This document shows, one piece after another, positions 1 through 12,494 of a stretch of 64,000 nt of DNA (within the stretch, counting starts at the first letter, position 1; each line of letters opens with the position of its first letter). The notes beneath the pieces are model-generated. The model was not told where the DNA came from, did no database searches, and saw only the letters and a program-made list of their open reading frames with translations. The translations under genes and the position numbers were made by a program. Source of the stretch: Endomychus coccineus (taxonomy: Eukaryota; Arthropoda; Insecta; Coleoptera; Endomychidae); assembly GCA_958510875.1 (NCBI GenBank), contig OY294069.1:1488001-1552000 (forward strand), given 5' to 3'.

Positions 1-1390
1 CCCTCAAAAAGATCAAAAATAAATCTACATCAGGTCTACTCAGAGACTGCGCACCCATTTTTTCAGTACCCCTCACTCACCTTTTCCATGAGTGTCTTAC
101 GTCCTGTACTTTCCCACTAGTATGGAAGCAGACGAAAGTCTGTTCGATCTTCAAAAATGGTGACAGGACAGTTGGGCATAATTATAGAGCTGTAAGGATC
201 TTTTCAAATTTTGCTAAAGCTTTGGAGATTCTTATCTACGATAGAGTATATTTCAAAGTTCATTCACGGCTCCTTAATATACAACACGGTTTTGCAAGGG
301 GTCGTTCCACATCCACCAATCTGGCATCTGTCACACAATACATAGCTGAAAATATGGATTCTGGCTTCCAAGTCGATGTCATATATACCGATCTATCCAA
401 GGCCTTCGACAGGTTTGACTACAGACTTCTGCTTAGGTAAACTTATGGAATTGGTTTCTCTGTGGAGCTCTTATCTTTCATCGTCTTATATCTTAGAGAT
501 AGGCTGCAGATTGTCGTGGTAAATGGGAAGAGATCGTTTGAAAACCTTGCTTCTTCAGGTGTCTCCCAAAGAACAATTTTGGGACCACTGTTTTTCAACA
601 TCTTTGTCAATGATATATCAATAGGTCTAAGTGTACTCAGTCTTTTATACGCCGATGATTTTAAAACGTTCTTTGTCATCAAATCCACATTTTTCAGACA
701 CGCTCAAATTGTTGTTCGTCATTTTTTTTGCGATCGCGGCTCGAGTATGCGTTGGTTCCCTGGTTATGCCGTTCATAGAGATGCCATGGAATCTGTTCAG
801 CGCCGCTTTTTGAAATACCTGTGCTTCAGAATAGACGGTTTTTATCCTCTCAGGGGCATTCCTTATTATTTCCTGTCAAATAGATTCAATATGTCATCCC
901 TTTTTCGCAAAAATAATTATGTACTCTAGGCCAGTTTCTTCAAGTTGCTCAATAACTTAATTGACTGCCCCATGCTGCTGGAAAGAGTCAATTTCCTAGT
1001 TCCTCGGCTGAACTCGCGGTCTGTCAATACTTTCTACCTCCAAGCTCCTCGTACTAACATACTTAAATTATCTCCATTATTTTGCATGTGCCTGCCTTTA
1101 ACACCAATGACACTCATACTAAATATGATATTTTCAATTCTAGCCTAAAACAGATTGCTCGCCTACTGCAATGAAACAATATTCATACTTTTCAGCTCTT
1201 TCTTTTTTCTTTTCCTCTTTGTACATTGCTGCGATTAATATTTTTGGTTATTTTCCTTTTTTTTATAATAAGGTTATTCAGATTTAATTTAGATAATAAT
1301 TGTTAGTTTATCAATTTTATTATGCGTTGTCCTGATCTTTAATTGGATTTATACCGGCCTGTTGATCAGCTTAAGATTAAATAAATAAAA
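1..1390 (+). mobile_element. Jockey-like non-LTR retrotransposon remnant (RT to 3' UTR)
   Basis: Reverse-transcriptase remnant that once copied element RNA at a nicked target. At 222-440 the reading QHGFARGRSTSTNL, then IYTDLSKAFDRF, matches RT fingers and the first catalytic Asp. After a stop and frame change, 462-690 gives SGVSQRTILGPLFFNIFVNDI and the LLYADD box (tac-gcc-gat-gat at 648-659). From about 745 the text jumps to the RT-distal domain (HRDAMESVQRRFLKYLCFR), so the palm/thumb segment is deleted near 690-745. A further frame (945-1148) holds VPRLNSRSVNTF, typical of this family's C-terminus. The 3' UTR ends in an A-rich tail near 1390. The 5' part may lie outside the window. Clade assignment (Jockey/CR1/I-like) is by motif style only. 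Confidence 0.85.
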
Positions 1391-2277
1391 TAGTTTGGCA
1401 TACATTATCTTGAAATTATTTGAAGTTACAAAATAAGTTGGGCTTAATTTGGTATATGCTTTGGCATGCAATTCAACGAATCATTTCATCATTGAGACAT
1501 GTTCAGTTCTGAATTAGTATTCACTATTAATTTCTGAATAATCAAAAGTTATTAACACTGGTGTTAACCTTCCTGTTATCGTCTACACATTGAATTGTCC
1601 TAACCAGCACGGTTAATCTACGGATAACATATCAACGATCTACTTTTACAAATTAACAATAATTTCTAATGCAAGGTAAATCACCTAGGTGGGTTTAATG
1701 TTGCGTAAAAAGTAGCATTTACCTCGCAGACGTGTTTCTAACATGTATAAAACCAAAACAATCTCAAATGATCCTCAAATTACGGCAAAAAGTTTATTGC
1801 CCATAGCTCAAAATAATATTATTAAAACTAATGTACATTGTTTGAAATTTATTAGCTATGACAATTATAAATTTCAGAGCCATTGTTCGCTCAGTCGTTA
1901 AACTCTCGAACAATGATCGCGTTTTTATGTGTGGACTGTGCAGTAATTCATAAATATGATAATAAAGAATTGTTATGATATTTTAGTTAAGTGATAATAT
2001 TGATTTTCATTGTTTACGCATTTGTTAGAACAATCAATCTGCAACGCAATTTCCCCCGTCACGAACAAATTGAACGAGAATGATTTTCCTTTTCTTACGA
2101 TAGTGGTTCGCCGCATGCTTGATGCTCCATGTTGATACCATTTTTTTACAACAGTAATCCTATTTTTAGGTGTGTCAAGTAATAATGTGGGTTGTACGGC
2201 TTGAAAACGTCTGATTCTATAGGATGGAATTTTGGATACACGAGAAATCATTAGAGTTTGACGAAATCTTCGTTGAA
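1391..2277. other. AT-rich non-coding stretch
   Basis: No ORF here reads like a known protein. The 92-codon minus ORF at 1973-2251 has no recognisable domain and I treat it as chance. It could be intergenic or intronic sequence. Confidence 0.5.
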
Positions 2278-2530
2278 TTAAGGGAGGAGGTAGACATTGG
2301 AATTTTCCTTGAAATTTAAGAGGCTATAGGCATCAGGAAATATCTCACTAGGCCAAGAGTTCGATAACTTTGCCGTTCGATAGAGGATAGAATGAGGTAG
2401 GAAGAAGTACTGGAAACTCTCATGATGAAATAACAGACCAGAATTACGATGAAAATATCTATGGAAAATGGAGAGATCACCCAACTGTCTAGGATTTTCT
2501 AGAGCAGAGGTCTCCAAATTACGGCTGTGG
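2278..2530 (-). mobile_element. Jockey-like LINE 3'-end fragment
   Basis: The minus reading at 2517-2278 contains RQLGDLSIFHRYFH, then LFHH, SFQYFFLPHSI and a closing AYSLLNFKEN. This is the order seen at the C-terminal end of Jockey-type ORF2 proteins (GDLSIFYRYF ... FFPRTARLWNSLP ... NLQNFKSN). Only the last roughly 80 codons remain. It is too short to say whether it belongs to the element at 1-1390. Confidence 0.7.
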
Positions 2531-4130
2531 ATGGGTTTTTCAGATTCTTTGGAAAATTTCCAGTTAATGAGTGTGTGCTTGTAACTTTACAACTTCTCTA
2601 AAAACAAAATTAGGAATAACAGTAAACTTAGTATTTCACAAACCTTAATGTTAAGGTACATTTAACATACAAATTTTTTTTCTATTCTAAAGCTTGATCT
2701 TGGCTAATATTTTGACCACACTTTTCTTCCATATTCGTCTTGAAAAAATATTGAATATTTGATGTTTAAATTTTCACGACTTCATCAAATAACAAGTGAC
2801 ACCCACATGTTATGATCTAAAAATAATAAAAATGATAACATTTTGGCTATAAATATGGTACCATATGAAAGCTTATTTATTGCTCTCCCACTTGCAATTT
2901 CTTATTTTTTTCTACATACGTTGTCGATTGTAGGAAGAGGTGAATTGCATAGAAATGTGATATTTTCATAAAAAAATAGAAAAAGGTGACTTACTTGTTA
3001 ACCGTTGAAAATCGGAATATGTATTATTTGAACTTTTTTGTTGGAAATATGATATAGAATCAAATATTTATTTTTTTACATATATCCTGATACACCCTGT
3101 ATATCCCGAAATCGCGCTGATTCCCATATTATCTCAATCTTATGAGCTGGATCACTCTAAAGCGGAAATTACAAGGAAATTATTATGTGTGGATTAGGAG
3201 CTACATAGAGGAAAACCACAGTTCAATCTGGATTTCCAAGCATCCTCTTCAACGGTCCATTGTTTCCGAGAATTCGAAACATCGAGGCTGTCGTTAAATA
3301 AGGACCATGAGGTGTTTTTCGAATTAGAAAGTAAGGCAAACCTTCGTGTCAAAACATCAATTTCAAGGTTAATGTACCGTGAACAAATTGTGTTGGAAGT
3401 GCTTGTCTGTGTGTCGTCAATAAATCGAACTGAAAGGCATCACGTTTAACTGACCGGACAATCGATGCTTTTTCAGAAAAACCAACACGACAATGCTGAC
3501 AGATAAAAATGGAAAATAAACAAAACCGAAGTAATTGTAAGAAAATCAGCGGGAGGGACGTCGTAAATCACCCACATCAACGCCGGGTGAGTTCTCGACT
3601 AAGTGGGTGGCGGCGCTTCGTTCTCGCTCTCTTCCTCTATGTACCATATACTTTTAACAAGAGTGTGTCCATTTACGACTACGTGTCGTCCTGGACTTAG
3701 ATAGACGCGATGCTGTTTTATTGCTATGGGCATAAATAACGCTTTATTCGGAATTTGTCCTCGTAACTTTGTCAGTAGTGTAGATATTCTTCGCAAAGTC
3801 TGCTCGTATATTGTATGAAGTGACGTGAAACTATACAACTCGAGGATTTTAATTAGGCTTATGAAAAGTTTGTCACTTCTTGCCAAGTTTCTCTAATTCG
3901 TATCCGAACAGTTATTCAACTTTGAACAACTAGTAACATCCATTGTAACAGTAATTAATTTGAGAATAAGATTTTATCTTTATTCAACCAACACTCTATT
4001 AGGTATAATGATAATTGTTATTGTAAAACAGGCTTCATCCATCGAGGAATTAACAAAGTTGATAGAGTTTTAATATCCCCTCAGATGATATAAATCAACT
4101 AAGGCGTGTGTTTATGGATACATATATATA
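2531..4130. other. Non-coding stretch with a CCCTGTATA-type repeat end
   Basis: No supported gene. Around 3085-3110 the text reads acaccctgtatatcccg, a motif common at the ends of insect MITE-like and Tc1-like repeats, but no partner end was found. The 95-codon minus ORF 3599-3886 and the 63-codon plus ORF at 3509 lie in a somewhat GC-richer patch and overlap one another. Neither shows a known domain. Confidence 0.4.
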
Positions 4131-5515
4131 CAAGGTGTTCCATCTCAGACGAGCCACCCCGTATATTTCTTATCCCATAGTGAGTGGAAAAATATCCCGA
4201 AACACGTCGAATGATTTTGTTTGGGGGACATCTTTTGACGTATATTTGAGGCTTGAACGAGCAACCCCCTAATAGGGGGCGCTTCAACCCTTCAAAATTG
4301 AATAGGGGAGAGGGGTTGAGTGATACGTCATTTGAAAGGTCTTGGAATCCTCTTTACAACGGTGTATGAAAAACGTGAATTTGTTGAACCGTTTTCGTCA
4401 AAAATTAATTTTGTTGCTCGAATGCGCCACCTTGAATATTTTGGTTATTTGTACAATGTACAAGCTCATTTTTATTAAGCCTTTTTTACAAACTTAAACA
4501 ATCTTCAAAAAATCACATTCATAGGAAAATTGAATTGTGTTGTCATGCTTACAATGGAAAAAATTAAATCTGCGTGTTTAAATCAAATGTTCAAATTGTC
4601 CTCCATTGACTTCCATACAATAATACAATCTTGACTGAAAACCATCTCTAACATGGTTCAGCATAATTGGAGTTATTTGACGATACTCATTTACAATTCG
4701 TTGGCGTAGTTTGTCCAAATTTTCAGGCTGAGTCACAAAAATCTTGGACTTAAGATGTCCCCACAAGAAGAAATCCAGAGGGTTCAGGTCAGGAGATCGG
4801 GCAGGCCACTCCATAGGACCTCTTCTTCCAATCCAACGACCGGGGTATTGCAAATTTAGGTAATGGCGAACTGGTGCGGCGTAGTTAGGAGGAGCTCCGT
4901 CTTGTTGGAAATGCAATTGTTGTTCAAGTAGTAGAGGATCGTTTTCTAACTGTTCAGTTATTAACGGATCAATCGCATTTTCCAACATTTCAAGATAAAT
5001 TTCGCCATTTAAATTACCAGGAATAAACAGAGGTCCAATTAGGTGGTCTCCCAAAATTCCTACCCAAACGTTTACCTTTTCCCGATGTTGAGTGTGAGCT
5101 TCTCGAAATACATGAGGATTTATATCGCTCCAAATTCTACAGTTACGGCAGTTAACCTCTCCATTAAGTAAAAAAGTGCATTCGTCAGAAAAGGAAACGT
5201 TGTACAAGAAATTTGGGTTATTGTTGATACGCTCGACCATAATTTGGCAAAACTCTTGCCTTCGATCCCAATCATCATCATTTAATTCCTGAATTAATTT
5301 GATTTTGTACGGATGGAACTTGTGTTTATGTAAAATTCTGAAAACGTTAGATTGGCTAATACCGGAAGCTGCAGAAAGTTGTCGTACAGATTGCGTGTTT
5401 GGCATAAGTTGAACATGTCCCAATACCGCCACAGCTGCTCCTTCATCATTAACAATTCCAATGGGTGCCCTTTTTTTATCCATTACTGAACCCGTCTCCA
5501 CAAAAATACAAGATT
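4131..5515 (-). mobile_element. DD41D-type Tc1/mariner transposon, 5'-truncated
   Basis: Element carrying the transposase at 4578-5501. The end downstream of the stop is marked by tatata followed by caaggtgttccatctcaga (from 4131), resembling terminal sequence of this group next to a TA target. No matching inverted end is seen beyond 5515, where sequence passes into the LINE fragment at 5530. The transposase also lacks its first 60 or so residues, so the element's 5' part is lost. Between 4131 and 4577 lies the 3' non-coding part. Confidence 0.7.
4578..5501 (-). pseudogene. DD41D Tc1/mariner-like transposase, N-terminally truncated
   Basis: A DDE transposase that would cut and join transposon ends in the nucleus. 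The 307-codon frame is uninterrupted. A helix-turn-helix half (SVRQLSAASGISQSNVFRIL) is near residues 40-60, the first catalytic Asp is in VSFSDECTF, the second in HFQQDGAPPNY and the third in SPDLNPLDFFLWG. Counting from the printed translation gives 41 residues between the second and third Asp, the DD41D spacing (Visitor/Rosa-like group). Family members are usually about 350 aa and start with another HTH half that is missing here, so the Met at 5501 is not the original start. The catalytic triad survives, so the copy may be young, but it is probably immobile without a second end. Confidence 0.85.
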
Positions 5516-5529
5516 TTCAATGACAGTCA

Positions 5530-6700
5530 ACATGGTTATTTAAGGGCCATGATTCGGAAGCAGCAGTTTTTAAATGCATTGAATCAATTATAACATCCTT
5601 GGAAAATGGAGAAATACCATGCAGACTTTTTCATAAAATCCTTCTTGCAAAACTGGAGAAATACGTAGTCAGAGATAAACAATTAGCCTTGATGGAAAGT
5701 TATTTAGAATGTAAAACGCAGAGAGTGAACTTTTCGGTAAGGTGGACCAAATTTAACATCTGGAGTATTCTCACTACAAATGGAAGTTCCTCAAGGTTCT
5801 CTTTTGTGCTTAGTCTATATTAATTATCCACAAGTTATTGCTGATGTCAGAAAGTTACTTATCAATTATACAGATGATAGTAACATTAAAGTATCTGCAA
5901 ATCACCTCGAAACTGAAATTGCCTCTGCGCTCTCAAAGATTGAAAGTAAGACAAACTGCATCATCTTCACGTCAAGCCATAGCAGACTGCAAATTCCAGA
6001 AACATTAAATTTAAATAATCACGTATTGGAAATGAAGGATTATTCGGAATGTTTTGGAATAAATACATATAAAAACTTCATCTGGTATAAAGAAATGTAA
6101 CAACGATGTAAAAGGCTGAGTTCTATCATTTATAGTTTACGTGTCATGAAACCACAACTTGAGGAAAATACTTTAAAAGTTTTTTATTATGCCAACTTTC
6201 AATCTCTGTTGAGTTTTGGGATAATTTTTTGGGGTAACAGTTACCTGGTTGATATGATATTCAGGCAGCACAAAAGAGCAATACGAATAATCTTTGGATT
6301 AGGGTATAAGCGAAGTTGCAGAGGTTTTTTTCAAGAAAAACAACTTGCTGACTGTTATTGGAATATACATTTATCAATACCTTATTTTTATTTTCAAACA
6401 TAGAAGATTGTTTACAGATTTCAAAAAATCTTTCAATTACAACACACATAAGGTTCCATATATATATCTAGCACATATGCTTACACTGACAGAAAAAAAT
6501 TGCCCCTATATGTGCATCAAATTTTTCAATAACTTGTCAATTGATATTCAATGTATAAGGAATTCCTGTGAATTTAAGAATAAAATATTCAATATTATTG
6601 TGCAGTGTGAACCTTTCACGGTTAATGAATACTTGAATAAGTAAGTTTTTGTCATTGTATTTTATTTTAAATTTCTTCTGTATTGTTTGACTTGTTTCCT
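5530..6700 (+). mobile_element. Non-LTR retrotransposon remnant (RT palm to C-terminus)
   Basis: Broken RT coding text in several frames. 5599-5823 holds FHKILLAKLEKYVVRDKQL. 5780-6100 holds VPQGSLLCLVYINY, then YTDDSN, a degenerate form of the YADD box. 6146-6403 holds SFGIIFWGNS and FRQHKRAIRIIFGLGYKRSCRGFF, the signature of the RT-distal domain in this CR1/Jockey-like group. 6345-6644 holds THKVPYIYLAHMLTLTEKNCPYMCIKFFNNL near the C-terminus. At least three frameshifts make it non-functional. It abuts the truncated DD41D element. The fragment at 63230-64000 and the minus LINE at 26900-28130 look like the same broad family. Confidence 0.85.
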
Positions 6701-9239
6701 TATAATCTTGCTATTGTTTTGCAACAATTATTATTGGAAAATGAATTTACTTTCACTTTTCGTAAAAAAAATTCGATGAATTTCTTCTCCAAGCATTCAT
6801 AAAGAGATGTATTATTTTATGATTAAGTCGATTTGGCTAGTGTCAAATGACTAACGTCTTTCCAATATTTTCCAACAAATAAACTGAGTCTGATATAGTC
6901 ATTTCTACAAGGAAATATATTAATGGACCTTCGAACCAATGTTGACACAGACATTTACTGGTTCATTAGTCCCACTTATCTTATTAAAGCTGACTTAATT
7001 AGTTTGATACATAAAGAGGTATGTACAAGAACCATCATCGCGTGCTTGCCTACCAATTAAAAAACTTAAGAGCTACTCCATTCAACCGAAGTGCATAAAA
7101 CACAAAAAAAGCAAGTCTGGCTATTGTAACTGAAATTTATAAGCGGCCACTGACTCGTCATAAACGAAGGGCACTTATATTCCTGTAATCGAACACTCAG
7201 CAATAAAATTGTGTCATAAACAATGCTGATAGAGTTATCCGGCAATTAAAGTTGGAACCGCATAACCTCACTCATCTTGGCACCTGCAACGTGCATCGAT
7301 CTCTCGTTTACAACATCATCATAAATTAAACTATATCTGATCGTCATCGTCCGATAAAAAGTCCGAATTGTTATTTAATATCGTTATTTTCGAAACGTTT
7401 AACATTCGTCGACTTCCAGAATGTACTTAAAACACACATACAACGTTTCGATACGTACGACAGCGTGTCAGCTCAGTAATTAACCTCAATTTCGTCGGTG
7501 ATCGATTGATCCGATATTTCATACACAGGATGCCATGCACATATACGCCCTGGCTAATTGGCGATGGGACAAATAAAACAAATTGGCACTTTCCGACTTT
7601 CCGTTTCTCTTAAGCTGCTCGATGTGACGATGCCTTAAATATTAAATAAGAATGTAGTAATAATTAACTATTATAATGAGACATTCGCAGCTGACTACAT
7701 GATTTATAAGTGAAATTATTCCGGAGCATTGTTTCCACACTGAAGCACCTTCTATTCCTAACTTTGAAATAATCATATGATAGCACAATAATTTTGCCAA
7801 TACCGTTTTTCGGAAAGTATCTCAGGTTGAATGTAGAGCATCGGTTTGGTTCATAGGGTCTTACTTCAAAACTTGCTTTTAAAAATCCTTTCACATTTGT
7901 AAGGTTTTTGACCAATCGTTATGTATGATGATGCACTCAGTTTTCAGTAAATTTAGAAATCAATCAATTATAATGCATTGGAGTAGTTTATTAAAATCTT
8001 ATTCAATATCGTTAGTGAGTAACCAGATATATTCTTGAAATAAACGTTCTTTAGTTTGAGATGTGACTCAAGAAAGCACTGACTGGCGTAACCGGTAGGA
8101 TTTTTGATATCATCAAATCTACCTACGTATATGCCTGTGATAATATCTCTAGGTTGAAGCAGAACAAGAAAGAAGATTTATTTCAGAGTATTGAAAGATG
8201 AATGTTTTTGGGGAGTAGAGACTTCACCTATGCCCTCCAAAGTGAAGTATATAAGTCTTCTCACTCTTTTAATAGCTCAATCCGAGTAATACATTCATAG
8301 ACATCAGAACAGATCGTTCAATAGATCAAATACTAATTTCATCATTCATTCCACGTTCCATCCTCACTTAATATTATCAGGATATATCTGTGTAAAGCTG
8401 TGTGAATGTTCCTTCAATCTCTTAGGTTCAATTGTATGCGATATGATCGATCAAGTAGTTCAAAAATCACATACTCTCACACACACACAAACACTCACGC
8501 GATAGTTTCAACCGAACCGAGAACAAAAACTTTTTTAATCGAGTTCGTCATGTAGATTTCTAACAGATAATGCCGTGTAATGATCGTGTCTAACCTTCGG
8601 ATTTCGTTAAAACGATAACGTATAAACTTCAACGCCATCCGCTTTTAGCAAATCTGTGACTTTAAACACGAGTGTATAGTTTGTAGTTTCAACAAGTCGA
8701 GGAATGTATGACATTATAGGTTGAGACAAGTTGTTAAGCTAATTAGTATTATTCCTGTGCTCTTATCAAACTTAAACAGAACGTTGAATCTTAGAACTAT
8801 TGCGATATCACAGGAATCCCATCTGGGTCCTGTGTTATCTACGATTTAAGTCAATTATTCATCCTGCGGTCTTGGATCTAGTATTCTGTTTTTGATAGGT
8901 GTATTTCCTTGGACATTGGTACAAAATGATATTTTATATCATTATTCATGATATTAAATTCTGTATTTATTCATTCTCATATCCTATTGTCTTTTATGTT
9001 CAATGCAAAACTAAAAGTGATGCATTGTTGGGGACCTCTATCGTACAATATATCCGTGATATATTGGATGAATAAGGTTTAACTTACAGACAATAAAAAA
9101 CCAAAAGTTGGCACTCCAATCAGATTACAATTCGTCATTTCAAAGATAAAACCATGGTGGTTGATGCCTATGAGATTCTATTTCTGACTCATGGATATAT
9201 GTAACAAGACAATAGTTTCGTTAAGTAATTAATGTATGA
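6701..9239. other. 2.5 kb non-coding stretch
   Basis: No supported gene. The 83-codon minus ORF at 7664-7915 has no recognisable domain. A short CA-rich tract lies near 8480-8500. The text is mixed in composition and not obviously repetitive before the satellite begins at 9240. Confidence 0.5.
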
Positions 9240-11740
9240 TGAGTTTCATTAAATAGTTATATGAATACTTTCATTGTATGATTGTATTGATACCTTTATT
9301 GAGGTATTGTATAATTGGTTTACTTGGGTTAGTAAGAAGCTTCTTCGAGTAATTGTATGAATACATTTATTGGTATCAATACATTCATTGATAATTTGTA
9401 TGAATACTTTCATTGGGATATTGTATGGATAATTTTGTTGTGTCACTGTACTAATACCTTCATCGTGTTGTTGTATGATTTGGATTAATTGATTTACTGT
9501 TAAGAATACTCCCATTTCGTAATAGTATTAATACTTTCATTGCACCTATTATTGTATGGATATTTTCGTTAAGTTTCATTGAGTAATTGTATGAATACTT
9601 CCATCAATTCATCGTACAATTAGTTTCAGTACTAAGTAATTGTAGCCATAATTTCATTGATAATTATATGAATATTTTCATCGTATAATTGTATTGATAC
9701 TTTCATTGGGTTATTGTATGATTAGTTTCGTTGAGTAATGAATACATGTATTGGTATTAATACATTCATTGATAATTTGTATGAATACTTTCATTGTGTT
9801 ATTGGATGGATAATTCTGTAGTGTAACTGTATTATTACCTTCATCGTGTTGTTGTGTGATTGAATTTATTGATTAACTGTTAAGAATACTCCCATTTCGT
9901 AATAGTATTAATACTTTCATTGCACCTATTATTGTATGGATATTTTCGTTAAGAAATTGCTTTCATTGAGTAATTGTATGAATACTTACTTCCATCAAAT
10001 TATCATACAATCAGTTCCACTACTAAGTGATTGTGGCCATTGTTTCATTAATTAGTTGTATGAATACTTTCATTGTATAATTGTATTGATACCTTCATTG
10101 AGGTATTGTATAATTATTTTCATTGGGTTAGTGAGAAGCTTCTTTGAGTAATTGTATGAATACATTTATTGGTATCAATACATTCATTGATAATTTGTAT
10201 GAATACTTTCATTGGGTTATTTTATGGATAATTTTGTTGTGTGACTGTATTAATACCTTCATCGTGTTGTTGTTTGATTGGATTAATTGATTTACTGTTA
10301 AGAATACTCCCATTTCGTAATAGTATTAATACTTTCATTGCACCTATTATTGTTTGGATATTTTCGTTAAGAAATTGCTTTCATTGAGTAATTGTATGAA
10401 TACCTACTTCCATCAAATTATCGAAAAATTAGTTCCACTACTAAGTGATTGTAGCCATAGTTTCATTAATTAGTTATATGAATACTTTCATTGTATAATT
10501 GTATTGATACCTTCATTGAGGTATTGTATAATTATTTTCATTGGGTTAGTGAGAAGCTTCTTTGAAAAATTGTATGAATACATTTATTGGTATCAATACA
10601 TTCATTGATAATTTGTATGAATACTTTTATTGTGTTATTGTATGGATAATTTTGTTGTGTAACTGTATTATAACCTTCATCGTGTTGTTGTATGATTGGA
10701 TTTATTGATTAACTATTGAGAATACTCCCATTTGGTAATAGTATTAATATTTTCATTGCATCTATTATTTTATGGATATTTTCATTAAGTAATTGCTTTC
10801 ATTGAGTAATTGTATGGATAGTTCCATCAAATTATCATACAATTAGTTTCACTACTATGTAATTGTAGCCATAGTTTTATTGATAATTATATAAATACTT
10901 TCATTGTATAATTGTATTGATACTTTCATTGTGTTATTGTATGATTATTTTCATTGTGTTAATAAGGAATTTCTTTGAGTAATTGTATGAATACATTTAT
11001 TGGTATTAATATATTCATTGATAATTTGTATGAATACTTTTATTGTGTTATTGTATGGATAATTTTGTTGTGTAACTGTATTATTACCTTCATTATGTTG
11101 TTGTATGATTGGATTTATTGATTAACTGTTGAGAATACTCCCATTTGGTAATAGTATTAATACTTTCATTGCATCTATTATTGTATGGATATTTTCATTA
11201 AGTAATTGCTTTCATTGAGTAATTGTATGGATAGTTCCATCAAATTATCATACAATTAGTTTCACTACTATGTAATTGTAGCCATAGTTTTATTGATAAT
11301 TATATAAATACTTTCATTGTATAATTGTATTGATACTTTCATTGTGTTAATAAGGAATTTCTTTGAGTAATTGTATGAATACATTTATTGGTATTAATAC
11401 ATTCATTGATAATTTGTATGAATACTTTTATTGTGTTATTGTATGGATAATTTTGTTGTGTAACTGTATTATTACCTTCATTATGTTGTTGTATGATTGG
11501 ATTTATTGATTAACTGTTGAGAATACTCCCATTTGGTAATAGTATTAATACTTTCATTGCATCTATTATTGTATGGATATTTTCATTAAGTAATTGCTTT
11601 CATTGAGTAATTGTATGGATAGTTCCATCAAATTATCATACAATTAGTTTCACTACTAAGTAGTTGTATCCATAGTTTAATTGATTAATTATACGAATAC
11701 TTTCATTCCGTAATTGTATCAATAGTTTCATTACGTTCCT
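9240..11740. repeat. AT-rich satellite with higher-order repeats of about 400 bp
   Basis: A long tandem array built from short variants of ttgtatgaatactttcatt (roughly 20-25 bp). Landmark strings recur at regular spacing. gaatactcccattt appears near 9505, 9885, 10301, 10721, 11131 and 11519, giving higher-order units of about 380-420 bp. gagaagcttctt near 9336, 10134 and 10553 changes to aaggaatttcttt near 10967 and 11352, so two unit subtypes exist. About six higher-order units are visible. The array is followed by unrelated unique sequence from about 11745. Translated frames inside it, such as the minus frame at 9249-9515, are products of the repeat and not genes. Confidence 0.95.
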
Positions 11741-12494
11741 CTAGAAATCATCGTGTGGGGAAAGTCGATCCTAAGTACACTAGGTTAAGGACAGCCAATG
11801 TCCTTGCGATTAATTTTCAAGATATCCGAGGAAATGTTCGCGTACCACGGTTCGTTGCCGAGTCTAATCAGTTTTCGCGAAATGAATAATTATTTTCTGC
11901 AGTTAGTGTTATGTTAATTTATAATACAAAGTAGGTAGCCCGGGTTTTAGATTATTCGAGAGATTTCGTTCTAAACGCGATCAATTACCGCTCATAAAAC
12001 TGAAGTTACAAGCCGCCCTGTTATTATAACACAAGCAATTTAGGTCGATACGTTATTAATATACGGATAATACAAAACTGGTGAATACACCTGTCTCCTA
12101 TAATACAGCGACAATAACCGGGTGTACAAGTTTATATCTACCAGTAAATAAGTTATGATACGTATTAAATCAAGTTGTTCCAATTATGTGTTTAAATAAT
12201 GAACACACACACACACAGATCTTCTCGTCAAATCTAACTTCACATCCCACTTACAGAAATAAATTTACGCTCTTGGAATAACTCTAGATTAACAATTAAT
12301 TCGGAAACATGTGGTTCCGTTCGTTGAATAGTACGTCATTCATAATTATTTATGCACGAATTAATTTACTTGGATTATACTAATCTATCTTAACGTATTA
12401 ACTGTGAATAATTTATTACAAACAACTGATACCTCCACGAATATTAAATGTATAGGTATACGATAAAATTGGATTCGAAGGATGATGGGAACCG
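11741..12494. other. Non-coding stretch after the satellite
   Basis: No ORF of note. A (CA)n microsatellite is at about 12206-12219. Otherwise the sequence is unique-looking and AT-rich, with nothing I can name. Confidence 0.5.

Noticed and set aside
3599..3886. 95-codon minus ORF
   Set aside because: No recognisable domain and it overlaps another frame; too weak to call.
9240..11740. CRISPR-like regular repeats
   Set aside because: Units are AT-rich, directly abut with no unique spacers, and vary along the array. This is a eukaryotic satellite.
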